This document shows positions 16,189 to 24,136 of a stretch of DNA of 51,086 bases, piece by piece. The stretch comes from an uncultured Saprospiraceae bacterium (GTDB lineage Bacteria > Bacteroidota > Bacteroidia > Chitinophagales > Saprospiraceae): the NCBI GenBank assembly GCA_937951615.1, contig CALFBH010000049.1, positions 1 through 51,086 on the forward strand. Reading direction: 5' to 3'. The stretch's first letter is position 1, and every line of letters begins with the position of its first letter. Under the pieces are notes generated by a model. It did no database searches. It saw only the letters and a list, made by a program, of their open reading frames with translations, and was not told the DNA's origin. The translations under genes and the position numbers were made by a program.

Positions 16189-16986
16189 ATGATACACCCA
16201 TCAGCATATATACACCCAAAAGCTCAAATTGCAGAAGGCGTCTCTATTGGACCTTTCGTAGCAATAGATGCTGATGTGGTCATTGGTGCAAATACCTGGA
16301 TAGGCTCGCATGTCTCTATCATGGACGGTACGCGCATAGGCGAAAACTGTGAGATATTCCCAGGCGCAGTCATCGGAGCCACGCCACAGGATCTCAAGTT
16401 CAAAGGCGAACAAACCACTCTGGAAATTGGCGATCATGTCATTATTCGAGAATACTGCACACTAAATCGTGGAACAAAATCCCGTGGTGCGACAACCATC
16501 GACGACCGTGCCATGCTAATGGCTTATGTACATGTAGCACATGATTGTCTGGTTGGCAAACACAGCATATTAGCCAATGGCGTAAACCTGGCCGGACATA
16601 TCGAAGTTGGCGAACATGCCATTTTGGGTGGACTGACTGCCGTACATCAATTTGTAAAAATCGGTGCACATTCTATGGTCGGTGGCGGGTCATTGGTGCG
16701 TAAAGATGTGCCACCTTATGTCAAGGCTGCCAGAACACCTTTGTCTTATGTTGGTGTGAATTCAGTGGGTTTGAAAAGACGAGGTTTTGATCAGAAAACG
16801 ATTCATCAGATACAAAGTATATATCGTGTACTTTTTGTAAACGGACACAATACAAGTGAGGCTGTCAAGTACATCAAAGTCCACGAGGAAGAAACGCAGG
16901 TACGCGAACATATTCTTGATTTTTTAGCAAACTCCGAACGGGGAATTATGAAAGGCTTTCGTTATTTAAATGGACATAAGTCTTAA
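16189..16986 (+). CDS. lpxA: UDP-N-acetylglucosamine acyltransferase
   Basis: LpxA transfers a 3-hydroxyacyl chain from ACP to UDP-GlcNAc, the first step of lipid A synthesis. The 265-residue protein shows the left-handed beta-helix hexapeptide repeats (IHPSAYIHPKAQIAEGV ...) and the catalytic His region HVAHDCLVGKHSILANG. The GGLTAVHQFVKIG coil and the C-terminal helical domain are also visible. Length is standard. It follows lpxC/fabZ and its last 17 bp overlap the next gene, so all three are likely one operon. Confidence 0.97.
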   Translation: MIHPSAYIHPKAQIAEGVSIGPFVAIDADVVIGANTWIGSHVSIMDGTRIGENCEIFPGAVIGATPQDLKFKGEQTTLEIGDHVIIREYCTLNRGTKSRGATTIDDRAMLMAYVHVAHDCLVGKHSILANGVNLAGHIEVGEHAILGGLTAVHQFVKIGAHSMVGGGSLVRKDVPPYVKAARTPLSYVGVNSVGLKRRGFDQKTIHQIQSIYRVLFVNGHNTSEAVKYIKVHEEETQVREHILDFLANSERGIMKGFRYLNGHKS

Positions 16987-17587
16987 CAATATCGGCAAAC
17001 GCTACCGCTTTGAATGGATTTTCAGGAAACTGAATTACACCTTCAAGACGGGGGAGCAATACGCTATTCTCGGACCCAACGGTTCCGGCAAATCTACCCT
17101 TTCACAAATTATTTCAGGGCACCTTTCTCCCTCTGAAGGCAAGGTCACTTTTGCTTTGAATGAAGAAAATATACACATTGATGAAGTCTTTCGGCAAGTC
17201 AGTATAGCTGGACCATACATGGATGTTGTCGAAGAATTTACTTTACTGGAAATGCTGCGATTTCACCAGCAATTCAAACCTTACCTACACAACCTGCAAG
17301 CCAAAGATCTGATAGATATTCTGGATTTCTCCAAATCTAAAAACAAGGAAATTCGCTTTTTCTCTTCAGGCATGAAGCAACGACTCAAGCTCGTACTCGC
17401 CATCTGTTCCAACTCTTCTCTGCTGCTCTTAGACGAACCCACCACCAATCTTGATAGCCAGGGCGTAGCTTGGTATCGCCAACTTATCAACACTTACACA
17501 CCGAACCGAACCCTTATTATTGCATCTAATATAGAACACGACTACGATTTTTGTCAGCACCAACTCAACGTGACCGACTGGCAATAG
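16970..17587 (+). CDS. ABC transporter ATP-binding protein
   Basis: The 205-residue ATPase has Walker A GPNGSGKST (about residues 35-43), a signature FFSSGMKQRLKL and Walker B LLLLDEPTTNLD. It is short, ending soon after the D-loop and a degenerate H-loop (LIIASNIEHDYDF). No permease is adjacent, so the transporter partner is unknown. It overlaps the end of lpxA by 17 bp, implying coupled translation and a possible envelope role. A decayed copy of its last 30 or so codons lies 1.5 kb downstream. Confidence 0.9.
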   Translation: MDISLNNIGKRYRFEWIFRKLNYTFKTGEQYAILGPNGSGKSTLSQIISGHLSPSEGKVTFALNEENIHIDEVFRQVSIAGPYMDVVEEFTLLEMLRFHQQFKPYLHNLQAKDLIDILDFSKSKNKEIRFFSSGMKQRLKLVLAICSNSSLLLLDEPTTNLDSQGVAWYRQLINTYTPNRTLIIASNIEHDYDFCQHQLNVTDWQ

Positions 17588-17605
17588 TGAAGCCATTGGT
17601 TAGGG

Positions 17606-17812
17606 TATGGCAATCGCATAAAAATATTTTTTAAACCACTAAGCGCACTAAAGGACATGAAGCCGATAGCCATCGGCTTATATAGCGTAAAGAACACGAA
17701 TGAATTTTCCTTTGTGTTCTTTTTATCCGGTTAGTTTTAGTGTTCCTTAGTGCGCTTAGTGGTTAGAAAATGAACACGTATAAGACTAATTTACTTTTAT
17801 GCGATTGCCATA
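17606..17812. repeat. 207-bp nested inverted repeat between convergent genes
   Basis: Outer arms tggcaatcgcataaaa (from 17607) and its inverse (to 17812), and middle arms accactaagcgcactaa (near 17635-17651) with the inverse at 17745-17764, enclose two inner perfect hairpins. These are agccgat-agcc-atcggct (17661-17678) and aaagaacac / gtgttcttt (17689-17697 with 17714-17722). It may terminate transcription from both sides. The accactaagcg unit also appears near 7585. Confidence 0.8.
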
Positions 17813-17864
17813 TTGATTAGGGGAAGTTGTAGCATGTCATCTGTGAAAATGGGATATGTTCCTA

Positions 17865-18974
17865 TTAATCGCAATTGCTTATTCTTTGCTTTTTCTGTTC
17901 GTATATATCATTTAAGTTTCTCGTAAACGCTTCCATTCCTTTTGCTACTATCTGAATATGTTTAACATGTTCCTTCACATTGATTTTACTGATGTCCTTA
18001 GCATCAGTTATCATTGCTGTCAAACCCAATAGGCTTGTCACGGGTTCTCTTAATACATGAGAAATGTCGAAAGATATTTGCTGCATAGCCACCTGACATT
18101 CAACATGCCTCGTAATATCCTGAAAACTGCCATACCATACTACGCTACCATCGTCCAATTTTTCTGGTTTTGCGTTTACTGTATGCCATTTGTTTTCACC
18201 CTTCGATATTACACGATATTCGTAATGTAATGATGTGAGCTTATTAAAAGATGCTTTAAAGTGTTCTTTAAATTTTGTCAGGTCATCAGGGTGAATCATA
18301 TCAAATCCGATTTCTGGTTTTTTTTTCCATTGTTTGATGCTAATTGAAGGATATAATTTTTTTATCCCATCACTGATAAACTCGAACTTTATATTATTGC
18401 CAGGGCTTTTTTTTAGTTGAAAAATTCCGCCGGATACATTATTAGTTAATTTTTTAAGTTTTGCTGCATTGGTCGCAATTTTATCTTTTTGTTCTAAAAT
18501 TGTTTTGCGGGCATTTAAATAATCTATTGCCTTTTTTGACAATAATTGCAATACCTTTTTTTGATTAGCTGAAAGTTTTCTTGGTTTTCTGTCGATGACA
18601 CATAATGTACCTAAAACATTACCATTGGGCGTTTCTAATGGCGCACCGGCATAAAAGCGAATATTAGGCTTGCCCAGAACTAGTGGATTGTTGATAAAAC
18701 GAGGATCTTTCAACGAATCATTCACAATCAAAAGTTCTTTAGGATTGTGAAGCGCGTGCCGACAAAATGCTGCTTCCCGAGTCGTCTCATTTACATCAAG
18801 TCCAATATTAACTTTGAACCATTGACGATGCTTATCTATCATGGTGATTAATGAAATGGGAACATCACAGCACAAGGATGCTAATTCAGCTAATTCATTC
18901 AAGGCTTCTTCTGGTGCGGTATCAAGTATTTGATACGCTTGCAACTCCTCTAGTCTAATGTTTTCATTATGCAT
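17865..18974 (-). CDS. GAF-PAS protein with kinase DHp helix but no ATPase domain
   Basis: The 369-residue protein has an N-terminal GAF domain (about 20-155; LCCDVPISLITMIDKHRQWFK, FYAGAPLETPNGNVLGTLC). A PAS/PAC domain follows (about 190-290; IHPDDLTKFKEHF, GSFQDIT). Then comes a histidine-kinase dimerisation helix with ISHVLREPVTSLLGL (candidate phospho-His306). It stops about 60 residues later, with no HATPase domain. Such truncated proteins are common in Bacteroidota and may pass or receive phosphate through other kinases. It sits between the intact ABC gene and a duplicated ABC fragment, as if inserted there. Confidence 0.8.
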   Translation of the reverse strand: MHNENIRLEELQAYQILDTAPEEALNELAELASLCCDVPISLITMIDKHRQWFKVNIGLDVNETTREAAFCRHALHNPKELLIVNDSLKDPRFINNPLVLGKPNIRFYAGAPLETPNGNVLGTLCVIDRKPRKLSANQKKVLQLLSKKAIDYLNARKTILEQKDKIATNAAKLKKLTNNVSGGIFQLKKSPGNNIKFEFISDGIKKLYPSISIKQWKKKPEIGFDMIHPDDLTKFKEHFKASFNKLTSLHYEYRVISKGENKWHTVNAKPEKLDDGSVVWYGSFQDITRHVECQVAMQQISFDISHVLREPVTSLLGLTAMITDAKDISKINVKEHVKHIQIVAKGMEAFTRNLNDIYEQKKQRISNCD

Positions 18975-19102
18975 AAGTACGCTGTATAATAAGCTTGAAA
19001 AATTAAAAGAAATCGAAGGGAATTCAAAAATACATTATTTTTAATTAATATGCACATATATTTTATTCCTATATGTATTGTGTTTGTCGGACTTTAAACC
19101 TT

Positions 19103-19206
19103 ACTTAAACGCCTGTACACAAGACCGAAACCTCATTATTGCGTCTAATATTGAACATGACTACGACTTTTGTCAGCATCAATTGACCGTGACCGACTGG
19201 CAGTGA
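19103..19206 (+). pseudogene. Decayed duplicate of the ABC ATPase 3' end
   Basis: The frame ending in TGA at 19206 reads DRNLIIASNIEHDYDFCQHQ and then LTVTDWQ. It matches 24 of the last 27 residues of the ABC ATPase that ends at 17587. Similarity begins near 19103 and has small indels at the upstream end. No start codon or Walker motifs remain, so it cannot be functional. It lies directly upstream (in plus-strand terms) of a repeat array. Confidence 0.8.
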
Positions 19207-19252
19207 TTTAGTGACTAGTGACTGGTAAATTAGTTGATTAGTGTATTGTCTG

Positions 19253-19325
19253 TAAACACGACAACACATCAACACGACAACACATCAACACATCAACACA
19301 TCAACACGACAACACGACAACACAA
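19253..19325. repeat. acaacacg / atcaacac tandem array
   Basis: About nine degenerate 8-bp units (acgacaac and acatcaac types) end 5 bp before the start codon of the next gene. The upstream 50 bp (gtgactagtgactggt, ttagttgattagtg) form a weak inverted left arm. The same units fill gaps at 25363 and 45133. The 356-bp gap otherwise holds only the ABC fragment and AT-rich sequence. Confidence 0.7.
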
Positions 19326-19330
19326 TAAAT

Positions 19331-20395
19331 ATGAAACGTACATTCCTCACACTCCTCTTCTTTTGCCCCATTCTGCTCCATGCACAAGGCGGTATTTTGC
19401 TGCGCCAATTTTTCAAACCAGGCGTCAAAGTTGGTGTAGAAACTATGCCACAAAGCCTGACCAATAGTGACAATCCTTACCTCAATCTCTATTCCAGCAA
19501 AGCAAGCCTTGTTGTACCCATTAAAAGCAAACTAGGCGTCAAGCTAAAACCTAAAGAACTCATCAAACTGGAAAATCTGAAAGCCCTTAAAAATATCAAA
19601 GACTGGAAGACTATTCCAAAATTAGCCTTAAAGATCATCGAACCCAATGCCCATCAGATTTTCATGAATTTTAATGCTGGTTATACGATGATGGATGGAA
19701 CTATACGTCCAGATGATACACAGACTTACGAGCCATTCAATATACAGCTATACAGATTCAGCGCAGGCGTCACAGGTATTCATTATCGGAAAAATATGCG
19801 GGTACTATTTTATTCTGGCGATCTTGGTTTTATGGAAAGCAGCGAATCATTTTCTACGCTTCATCCAAATGTCAATGCGCTGGTAGGTATGGGGAAAATC
19901 CACAGTCCATTCAAGTTTACCTACTACGGCGTGTATCTTGGTTATGCCAATGGCAAAATCCTGCCCATACCTTTTGCAGGCATCGATTTTCGAGTAGCCA
20001 ATAAAGCCCGGCTCAATCTAACCTTCCCCATACAGGCAAAACTGAGTTTTAAAACCAATAAAAAAACAAGACTCGCTTTACTCGCACAATACACAGGTTT
20101 TGCATCAGGACTGGATAATGATAATGATGAAAATCTCCGCGTACACCAAAACCACAGCTACCTAAAAACGACCGGCATATTAGAGCGAAAGCTCAACAAA
20201 GAAGTCAAGCTATTCGTAGAAGCCGGCTGGTCAGTTGCCCGGAGAACAGGCTGGAACGGCGGCACAGAATTATTTGCTAAAAACAATATTAGAATATTTC
20301 CGTACAAAGGCGCACCCTATTTTCACGTATCGGTGTATCGCAGTTTTGGCAAATCTTTATTTGATTCCAGTATCGGTAATTTACTGAATTTGTAA
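19331..20395 (+). CDS. Outer membrane beta-barrel-like protein, family unknown
   Basis: The 354-residue precursor has a signal peptide (MKRTFLTLLFFCPILLHAQ). Repeated amphipathic strands follow (IQLYRFSAGVTGIHYRKNMR, VLFYSGDLGF, FTYYGVYLGYANG, ARLNLTFPIQAKLSF) and a C-terminal strand (PYFHVSVYRSFGKS). This fits a 10-12-stranded outer membrane barrel. The usual final Phe is missing; the protein ends SSIGNLLNL. Start choice is clear from the signal. The gene stands alone behind a tandem repeat array, and no substrate can be inferred. Confidence 0.65.
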   Translation: MKRTFLTLLFFCPILLHAQGGILLRQFFKPGVKVGVETMPQSLTNSDNPYLNLYSSKASLVVPIKSKLGVKLKPKELIKLENLKALKNIKDWKTIPKLALKIIEPNAHQIFMNFNAGYTMMDGTIRPDDTQTYEPFNIQLYRFSAGVTGIHYRKNMRVLFYSGDLGFMESSESFSTLHPNVNALVGMGKIHSPFKFTYYGVYLGYANGKILPIPFAGIDFRVANKARLNLTFPIQAKLSFKTNKKTRLALLAQYTGFASGLDNDNDENLRVHQNHSYLKTTGILERKLNKEVKLFVEAGWSVARRTGWNGGTELFAKNNIRIFPYKGAPYFHVSVYRSFGKSLFDSSIGNLLNL

Positions 20396-20401
20396 CCAGA
20401 C

Positions 20402-20452
20402 GGTTTCGTAAACTTGCGCGAAAGCTCTGGAGAGAGGTAGTTTGCTAAACCT
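20402..20452. repeat. 51-bp REP-like unit, copy A
   Basis: The unit runs from ggtttcgtaaacttgcg to agtttgctaaacct, with inverted ends and a variable centre. Three further copies lie at 21050, 21117 (inverted) and 39266. A separate sequence nearby (20489-20511, ttctcgcaaaggcgcaaag) resembles in inverse the 45-bp array at 22157. Confidence 0.75.
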
Positions 20453-20549
20453 TGCATTGCAGTAGAACAAATTTGTAATTCAGATATTTTCTCGCAAAGG
20501 CGCAAAGTTTGTTTTTCAATAAAACCATTTGACCCATTAGTAATTAATC

Positions 20550-21059
20550 ATGAAAATAATGATCATAGGTTGCGGCGGCGCAGGCAAAAGCACCCTAGCC
20601 AAAGCCCTACACGACATCACGGGACTTCCACTCATCCACCTAGACCAACTCTACTGGAAACCCAATTGGCAGGAAACCGAAAAAACAGCTTGGGAAACCA
20701 TCGTCACAGAAGTTGCCACAAAACCCAAATGGATTATTGATGGCAATTATGGTGGTACCATGGACATTCGACTACAAGAAGCCGATACCATCATATTCCT
20801 GAACCGCTCTACGTTTCGATGTCTCTACCGTGCCATGAAACGCATCATCATCCACTACGGTAAAACCCGACCCGACATGCACCCCGGCTGCCCCGAACAC
20901 TTTGAATGGGAATTTATACATTATATCCTCCGTTATAACTTGACTAGAAGACCTGCTATTTTGAAAAAACTTGAACAACTCAAAGGAGCTAAAGAAGTGC
21001 TGATATTTAGGAATGACCGGGAAGTGGAGGCGTATTTGGAAGCATTAAAGGTTTGGTAA
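20550..21059 (+). CDS. P-loop nucleoside/adenylate kinase-like protein
   Basis: The 169-residue protein has a Walker A loop GCGGAGKST (about residues 7-15) and the LPLIHLDQLYWKPNW block found in proteins annotated as DNA topology modulation protein (FlaR-like). It also has WIIDGNYGGTMDIRL and a lid-like R-rich segment. These are small cytosolic P-loop kinases of unknown substrate; the topology name is historical. The final codons and stop (GTTTGGTAA) lie inside a REP-like unit, so the repeat has set the C-terminus. Confidence 0.8.
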   Translation: MKIMIIGCGGAGKSTLAKALHDITGLPLIHLDQLYWKPNWQETEKTAWETIVTEVATKPKWIIDGNYGGTMDIRLQEADTIIFLNRSTFRCLYRAMKRIIIHYGKTRPDMHPGCPEHFEWEFIHYILRYNLTRRPAILKKLEQLKGAKEVLIFRNDREVEAYLEALKVW

Positions 21060-21168
21060 ACTTGCGCGAAGCCTCCGCGAGCAGCCAGTTTGCTAAACCT
21101 CCCATTTTGCAAAGAAAGGTTTAGCAAACTCCCCTTTGCACAAGGCTAGCCCGCAAGTTTACGAAACC
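21050..21168. repeat. Inverted pair of 51-bp REP-like units, copies B and C
   Basis: Copy B (21050-21100, ggtttggtaaacttgcg ... tgctaaacct) and copy C (21117-21168, inverse) face each other across 16 bp and can form a long stem. They lie between two convergent genes, so a terminator role is plausible. Copy B overlaps the stop codon of the kinase gene. Confidence 0.75.
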
Positions 21169-21178
21169 GACGATGGAA

Positions 21179-22126
21179 TCATTCCACCAGCCCAACTAGC
21201 CCCCGTACACCCATATCCACCACAGGCTCGATGCCGCCATTCGGGCCGCCATTATCCAAATCAATATCCCAACTACCATTGCTATTGCTGTCGATCCATT
21301 CAAAACTATTATTAATCGAAAAAGACAGGGTGACCTCTACATCTTCCGTCTCATTACCCGTGATGGTCAGCGGACTAGCAAAACTGCCTGCTACTACGCA
21401 AGTACCAGGAGGCACGCCTGAGTTTGGGAATGGATTCACCACCGTCGTCGCGCCTTGCGGAGCATCGCCGCTATACACGTCATTATAGGCGGATAGATTG
21501 CCAGATAATGCTGTTTCAAAAGCCCAAAAGCCCTGCAATTTGAAAGCATTCACTTCTTCGGTCAGCGCATTGGGTTGTATGTTGGAAATGTAGGTATTAT
21601 AGCCAAGAAAAGAAGCAATCGTACCAGTCTCATTCAAACTACTACCCAGAAACGGCACATTCAACAAGTTATACTGCACATCATAATTTTGGTAAGCGAC
21701 CGAGACACGCAAATGTTCATAAGTATCCGGGGCAAGCTGATTCAAAGGCAGTTCATAAAACAATTCGCCATCAGCAGCAAGCTTGGCTTCATCGAAATTA
21801 ATCGCAGTATTGAAGCCAAAAGGATTCGCATTACTTGCCGACACTTCTGCCCCTTGGTAGACTTCTGCACCACCTCGATAAGTCGTCAATTGATTTGGAA
21901 CAAATTCGACAAAATGAACACTCAGGTTTTTGAAATTCGGTGTTTGAGCAGCATGGTCAGTGGGGAGGCTGGCTGGGTTGCCGAGATTGTCTAAGCGTTC
22001 CTGTGCAGGATCAAATTTGAAAGTAATGCGGAGTTTGGCATTGGTGTTTGTCGTGCCAGTTTCATCGTCTTTTTTACAAGCTGACAGACATATTACCGCT
22101 AAGGTAAACAGGAAGAATTTTTTCAT
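21179..22126 (-). CDS. Lipoprotein of unknown function
   Basis: The 315-residue precursor has a lipoprotein signal (MKKFFLFTLAVICLSAC; lipobox LSAC). The mature part is acidic and beta-rich, with repeated NxDxN-like acidic loops near the end (DSNSNGSWDIDLDNGG), suggesting calcium binding. The opening LRITFKFDPAQERLDNLG and the later AFKLQGFWAFE resemble MbnP-like lipoproteins of Bacteroidota. The match is loose, however, and the usual copper-site His/Met residues are not evident. It is a lone gene between two repeat regions. Confidence 0.65.
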   Translation of the reverse strand: MKKFFLFTLAVICLSACKKDDETGTTNTNAKLRITFKFDPAQERLDNLGNPASLPTDHAAQTPNFKNLSVHFVEFVPNQLTTYRGGAEVYQGAEVSASNANPFGFNTAINFDEAKLAADGELFYELPLNQLAPDTYEHLRVSVAYQNYDVQYNLLNVPFLGSSLNETGTIASFLGYNTYISNIQPNALTEEVNAFKLQGFWAFETALSGNLSAYNDVYSGDAPQGATTVVNPFPNSGVPPGTCVVAGSFASPLTITGNETEDVEVTLSFSINNSFEWIDSNSNGSWDIDLDNGGPNGGIEPVVDMGVRGLVGLVE

Positions 22127-22156
22127 GATAATTGAATTTGCTTGATTCTAAGTAGG

Positions 22157-22395
22157 CTTTGCGACTTAGCGTCTTTGCGAGAAAAATAGCTAATTAATAA
22201 ACTTTGCGACTTAGCGTCTTTGCGAGAAAAACAACTAATTAACAAACTTTGCGACTTAGCGTCTTTGCGAGAAAAACAACTAATTAACAAACTTTGCGAC
22301 TTAGCGTCTTTGCGAGAAAAATAACTAATTAACAAACTTTGCGACTTAGCGTCTTTGCGAGAAAAATAACTAATTAACAAACTTTGCGACTTAGC
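22157..22395. repeat. 45-bp direct tandem array, 5.3 units
   Basis: Five full units and a partial sixth share ctttgcgacttagcgtcttt and an A/T-rich second half, with exact 45-bp spacing and few base differences. Because 45 is divisible by three, an artefactual open frame with a 15-residue repeat crosses it. No spacers differ between units, so this is not a CRISPR array. It lies between divergent genes and is the main content of this 395-bp gap. Confidence 0.9.
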
Positions 22396-22521
22396 CTCAT
22401 CTAGCGACTGTAGTCGCAAATAATTTTACTTCGGGAGAACGCACTAAAAAGGTGTCTTAGTATCGTTATGCTTATGTTCTACGTAAAAAAGTATTTTTCG
22501 GATACAAAATATGGCAATAAA

Positions 22522-23163
22522 ATGATGAAATGGTTATCTATCAGTCTGTTGTGTTGTTTTTCTTTTTCAGCTACGCAAAGCCCGCCAAAAATAACAGGGA
22601 AATATGGAAAAATAGAAGTCGGTGAGTACATCTGCTTGGAATTATTTGAAGACCAGACTTTCAGCATGTCCATCAGTGCCTGCGACAAAGATACTTACAT
22701 CAATGGCGATTATCGGCACGACGACAAAGCCGTGTATCTCACTTCCGAACAACAGCCAGGCATCAAAATTCTGGATGTACAATCGAAGGCGACTGAAAAT
22801 GGAAAGACCATTATAGAACTCGAAAGCCCTGACGCTTTGCTGATTCCTGAAGTCAAAGTCCGCATCAATGAAACAGGAAAATGGCTGAAACCGAATCGGA
22901 AACGCCAGATTATTGTGGAAGAAGCCGTCGAAAAAGTAGAATTGTCCTTAAAAGATATGACAGCTTCCAAGACATTCCATTCCGCAGAAGCGCAGGAACA
23001 TCGGATTAAATTTGCTTTTGAGCATCTGCATAATATGACCATGAATCGACAGAAATGGCTACGAGATGGTAAAAAACTGGTTTTTAGAGACGAGGCAGGA
23101 ACACAGGTAACCTTGAAAAAGTCGCGTAAATGCTGGTTTGACTATGAATTTAAGGATCAGTAA
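22522..23163 (+). CDS. Exported protein of unknown function
   Basis: Start chosen at 22522 (MMKWLSISLLCCFSFSATQS), where a signal peptide begins; this gives 213 residues. An upstream in-frame start would add 18 charged residues and hide the signal. The mature protein has a beta-rich first half (ITGKYGKIEVGEYICLELFED, lipocalin-like in feel) and a basic C-terminal half (FRDEAGTQVTLKKSRKCW). I do not recognise the family. It is followed by a long AT-rich gap with a terminator about 185 bp away. Confidence 0.6.
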   Translation: MMKWLSISLLCCFSFSATQSPPKITGKYGKIEVGEYICLELFEDQTFSMSISACDKDTYINGDYRHDDKAVYLTSEQQPGIKILDVQSKATENGKTIIELESPDALLIPEVKVRINETGKWLKPNRKRQIIVEEAVEKVELSLKDMTASKTFHSAEAQEHRIKFAFEHLHNMTMNRQKWLRDGKKLVFRDEAGTQVTLKKSRKCWFDYEFKDQ

Positions 23164-23292
23164 ACTTAAGTTTTATAAAATTCTGTCACTTGTTATCAAT
23201 CTGTTAAAATTTGATTACTAAGGATTTAGAGATGTTAAAAAATGCTTCTTTTGAAAAATTTTTCGTTAAAAAGTTGACAGGAAATTCTTTTT

Positions 23293-23373
23293 TGAGTAAT
23301 TTTGTTACTCATTATTGAAAAAGGGTTGTTTATAAATATTTTGTAAGGGGCAATTTTATTGCCCCTTTTTTTA
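23293..23373 (+). terminator. Strong terminator, possibly of a small RNA
   Basis: A perfect 8-bp stem with 3-nt loop (ggggcaat / attgcccc, 23347-23365) followed by seven T is an excellent intrinsic terminator. A second 7-bp hairpin (tgagtaa / ttactca, 23293-23311) lies before it. It ends 185 bp after the previous stop codon, further than usual, so a short RNA in 23170-23373 is possible. No promoter was found for it. Confidence 0.7.
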
Positions 23374-23439
23374 TTTATATCCGCGAAAATTTTAGACTTT
23401 TGTATAATATTTCAATGAATGAAAAAATAGTTGCATTTT

Positions 23440-23447
23440 TACCTTTG
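23440..23447 (+). promoter_or_regulatory. -7 element of the HTH regulator gene
   Basis: TACCTTTG is a perfect TAnnTTTG element 40 bp before the regulator start. The -33 region has no clear TTTG. A TATAAT hexamer (23403-23408) lies further upstream. Confidence 0.4.
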
Positions 23448-23487
23448 CAAAATGCGATAATCACGTTTCCATAAACCATTAACATAA

Positions 23488-24021
23488 ATGCTGGAGACTC
23501 TGATCTCTTCCAAAACCCGTATCAAATTACTACTCAAATTTTTTCTAAATAGCAAGACGACTGCCTACTTGCGCAACTTAGAAAGCGAATTTGGAGAGTC
23601 GACCAATGCTATTCGGGTTGAGTTGAATCGACTAGAAGCCGCTGGCTTGCTACATGCTTCCCCAGAAGGAAATAAAAAAATTTTCCAGGCAAATACGAAT
23701 CATCCTTTATACAATGAAATCAACAGCATTGTACTCAAGTATGTTGGCATCAATCATATTATTGAAAATATTGTCAATCGACTTGGAGAATTGGAAAAAG
23801 TCTATTTGACTGGAGAATTTGCAAAAGGGCTAGATAGCCAGATTATAGACTTGGTGTTCGTTGGAAATGTGGATAAAATTTATCTCATTAAGCTGGCCGA
23901 AAAGGCAGAGAGAATTATCAATCGAAAACTACGTTATATTATTTATACACCCGAAGAGTTGAAAGGAGAGGCACCTACATTTGATGCACCCAATCTGCTG
24001 CTTTGGACGAGAGAGAGTTGA
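23488..24021 (+). CDS. Winged-helix regulator with nucleotidyltransferase-like domain
   Basis: The 177-residue protein has an N-terminal winged helix (about residues 1-70; RIKLLLKFFLNSKTTAYLR, STNAIRVELNRLEAAGLL). The C-terminal domain (about 100-175) resembles MNT-type nucleotidyltransferases (VYLTGEFAKGLDSQIIDLVF, IINRKLRYIIYTPEEL). The catalytic GSxxD motif is degenerate, so it is probably a ligand sensor rather than an enzyme. It directly precedes sugar aminotransferase and acetyltransferase genes and may control them. Confidence 0.75.
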   Translation: MLETLISSKTRIKLLLKFFLNSKTTAYLRNLESEFGESTNAIRVELNRLEAAGLLHASPEGNKKIFQANTNHPLYNEINSIVLKYVGINHIIENIVNRLGELEKVYLTGEFAKGLDSQIIDLVFVGNVDKIYLIKLAEKAERIINRKLRYIIYTPEELKGEAPTFDAPNLLLWTRES

Positions 24022-24117
24022 TTTGAGTTGATGGAGTAATTAGGTTGATGAAGTGAGTATTATTTTGCATAGCAAAATACACTAATCAACTCAACCACTC
24101 CATCAACTCAACAACTA
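24019..24117. repeat. Nested inverted-repeat gap element (gttgag arms)
   Basis: Left arm gttgatttgagttgatggag (from 24019) and right arm ctccatcaactcaacaac (to about 24117) are inverted copies of roughly 38 bp built of gttga units. In the exact middle lies a perfect 8-bp hairpin, tattttgc-ata-gcaaaata (24061-24079). It overlaps the regulator stop codon and ends about 20 bp before the aminotransferase start. Confidence 0.85.
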
Positions 24118-24136
24118 AATACACTCAAAGTAAGCT

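Noticed and set aside
22157-22395. CRISPR array
   Set aside because: The 45-bp units are contiguous and identical throughout, with no variable spacers, and no cas genes are present.
22123-22419. Minus-strand open frame with a 15-residue repeat
   Set aside because: It is only the translation of the 45-bp tandem array; a multiple-of-three repeat keeps any frame open.
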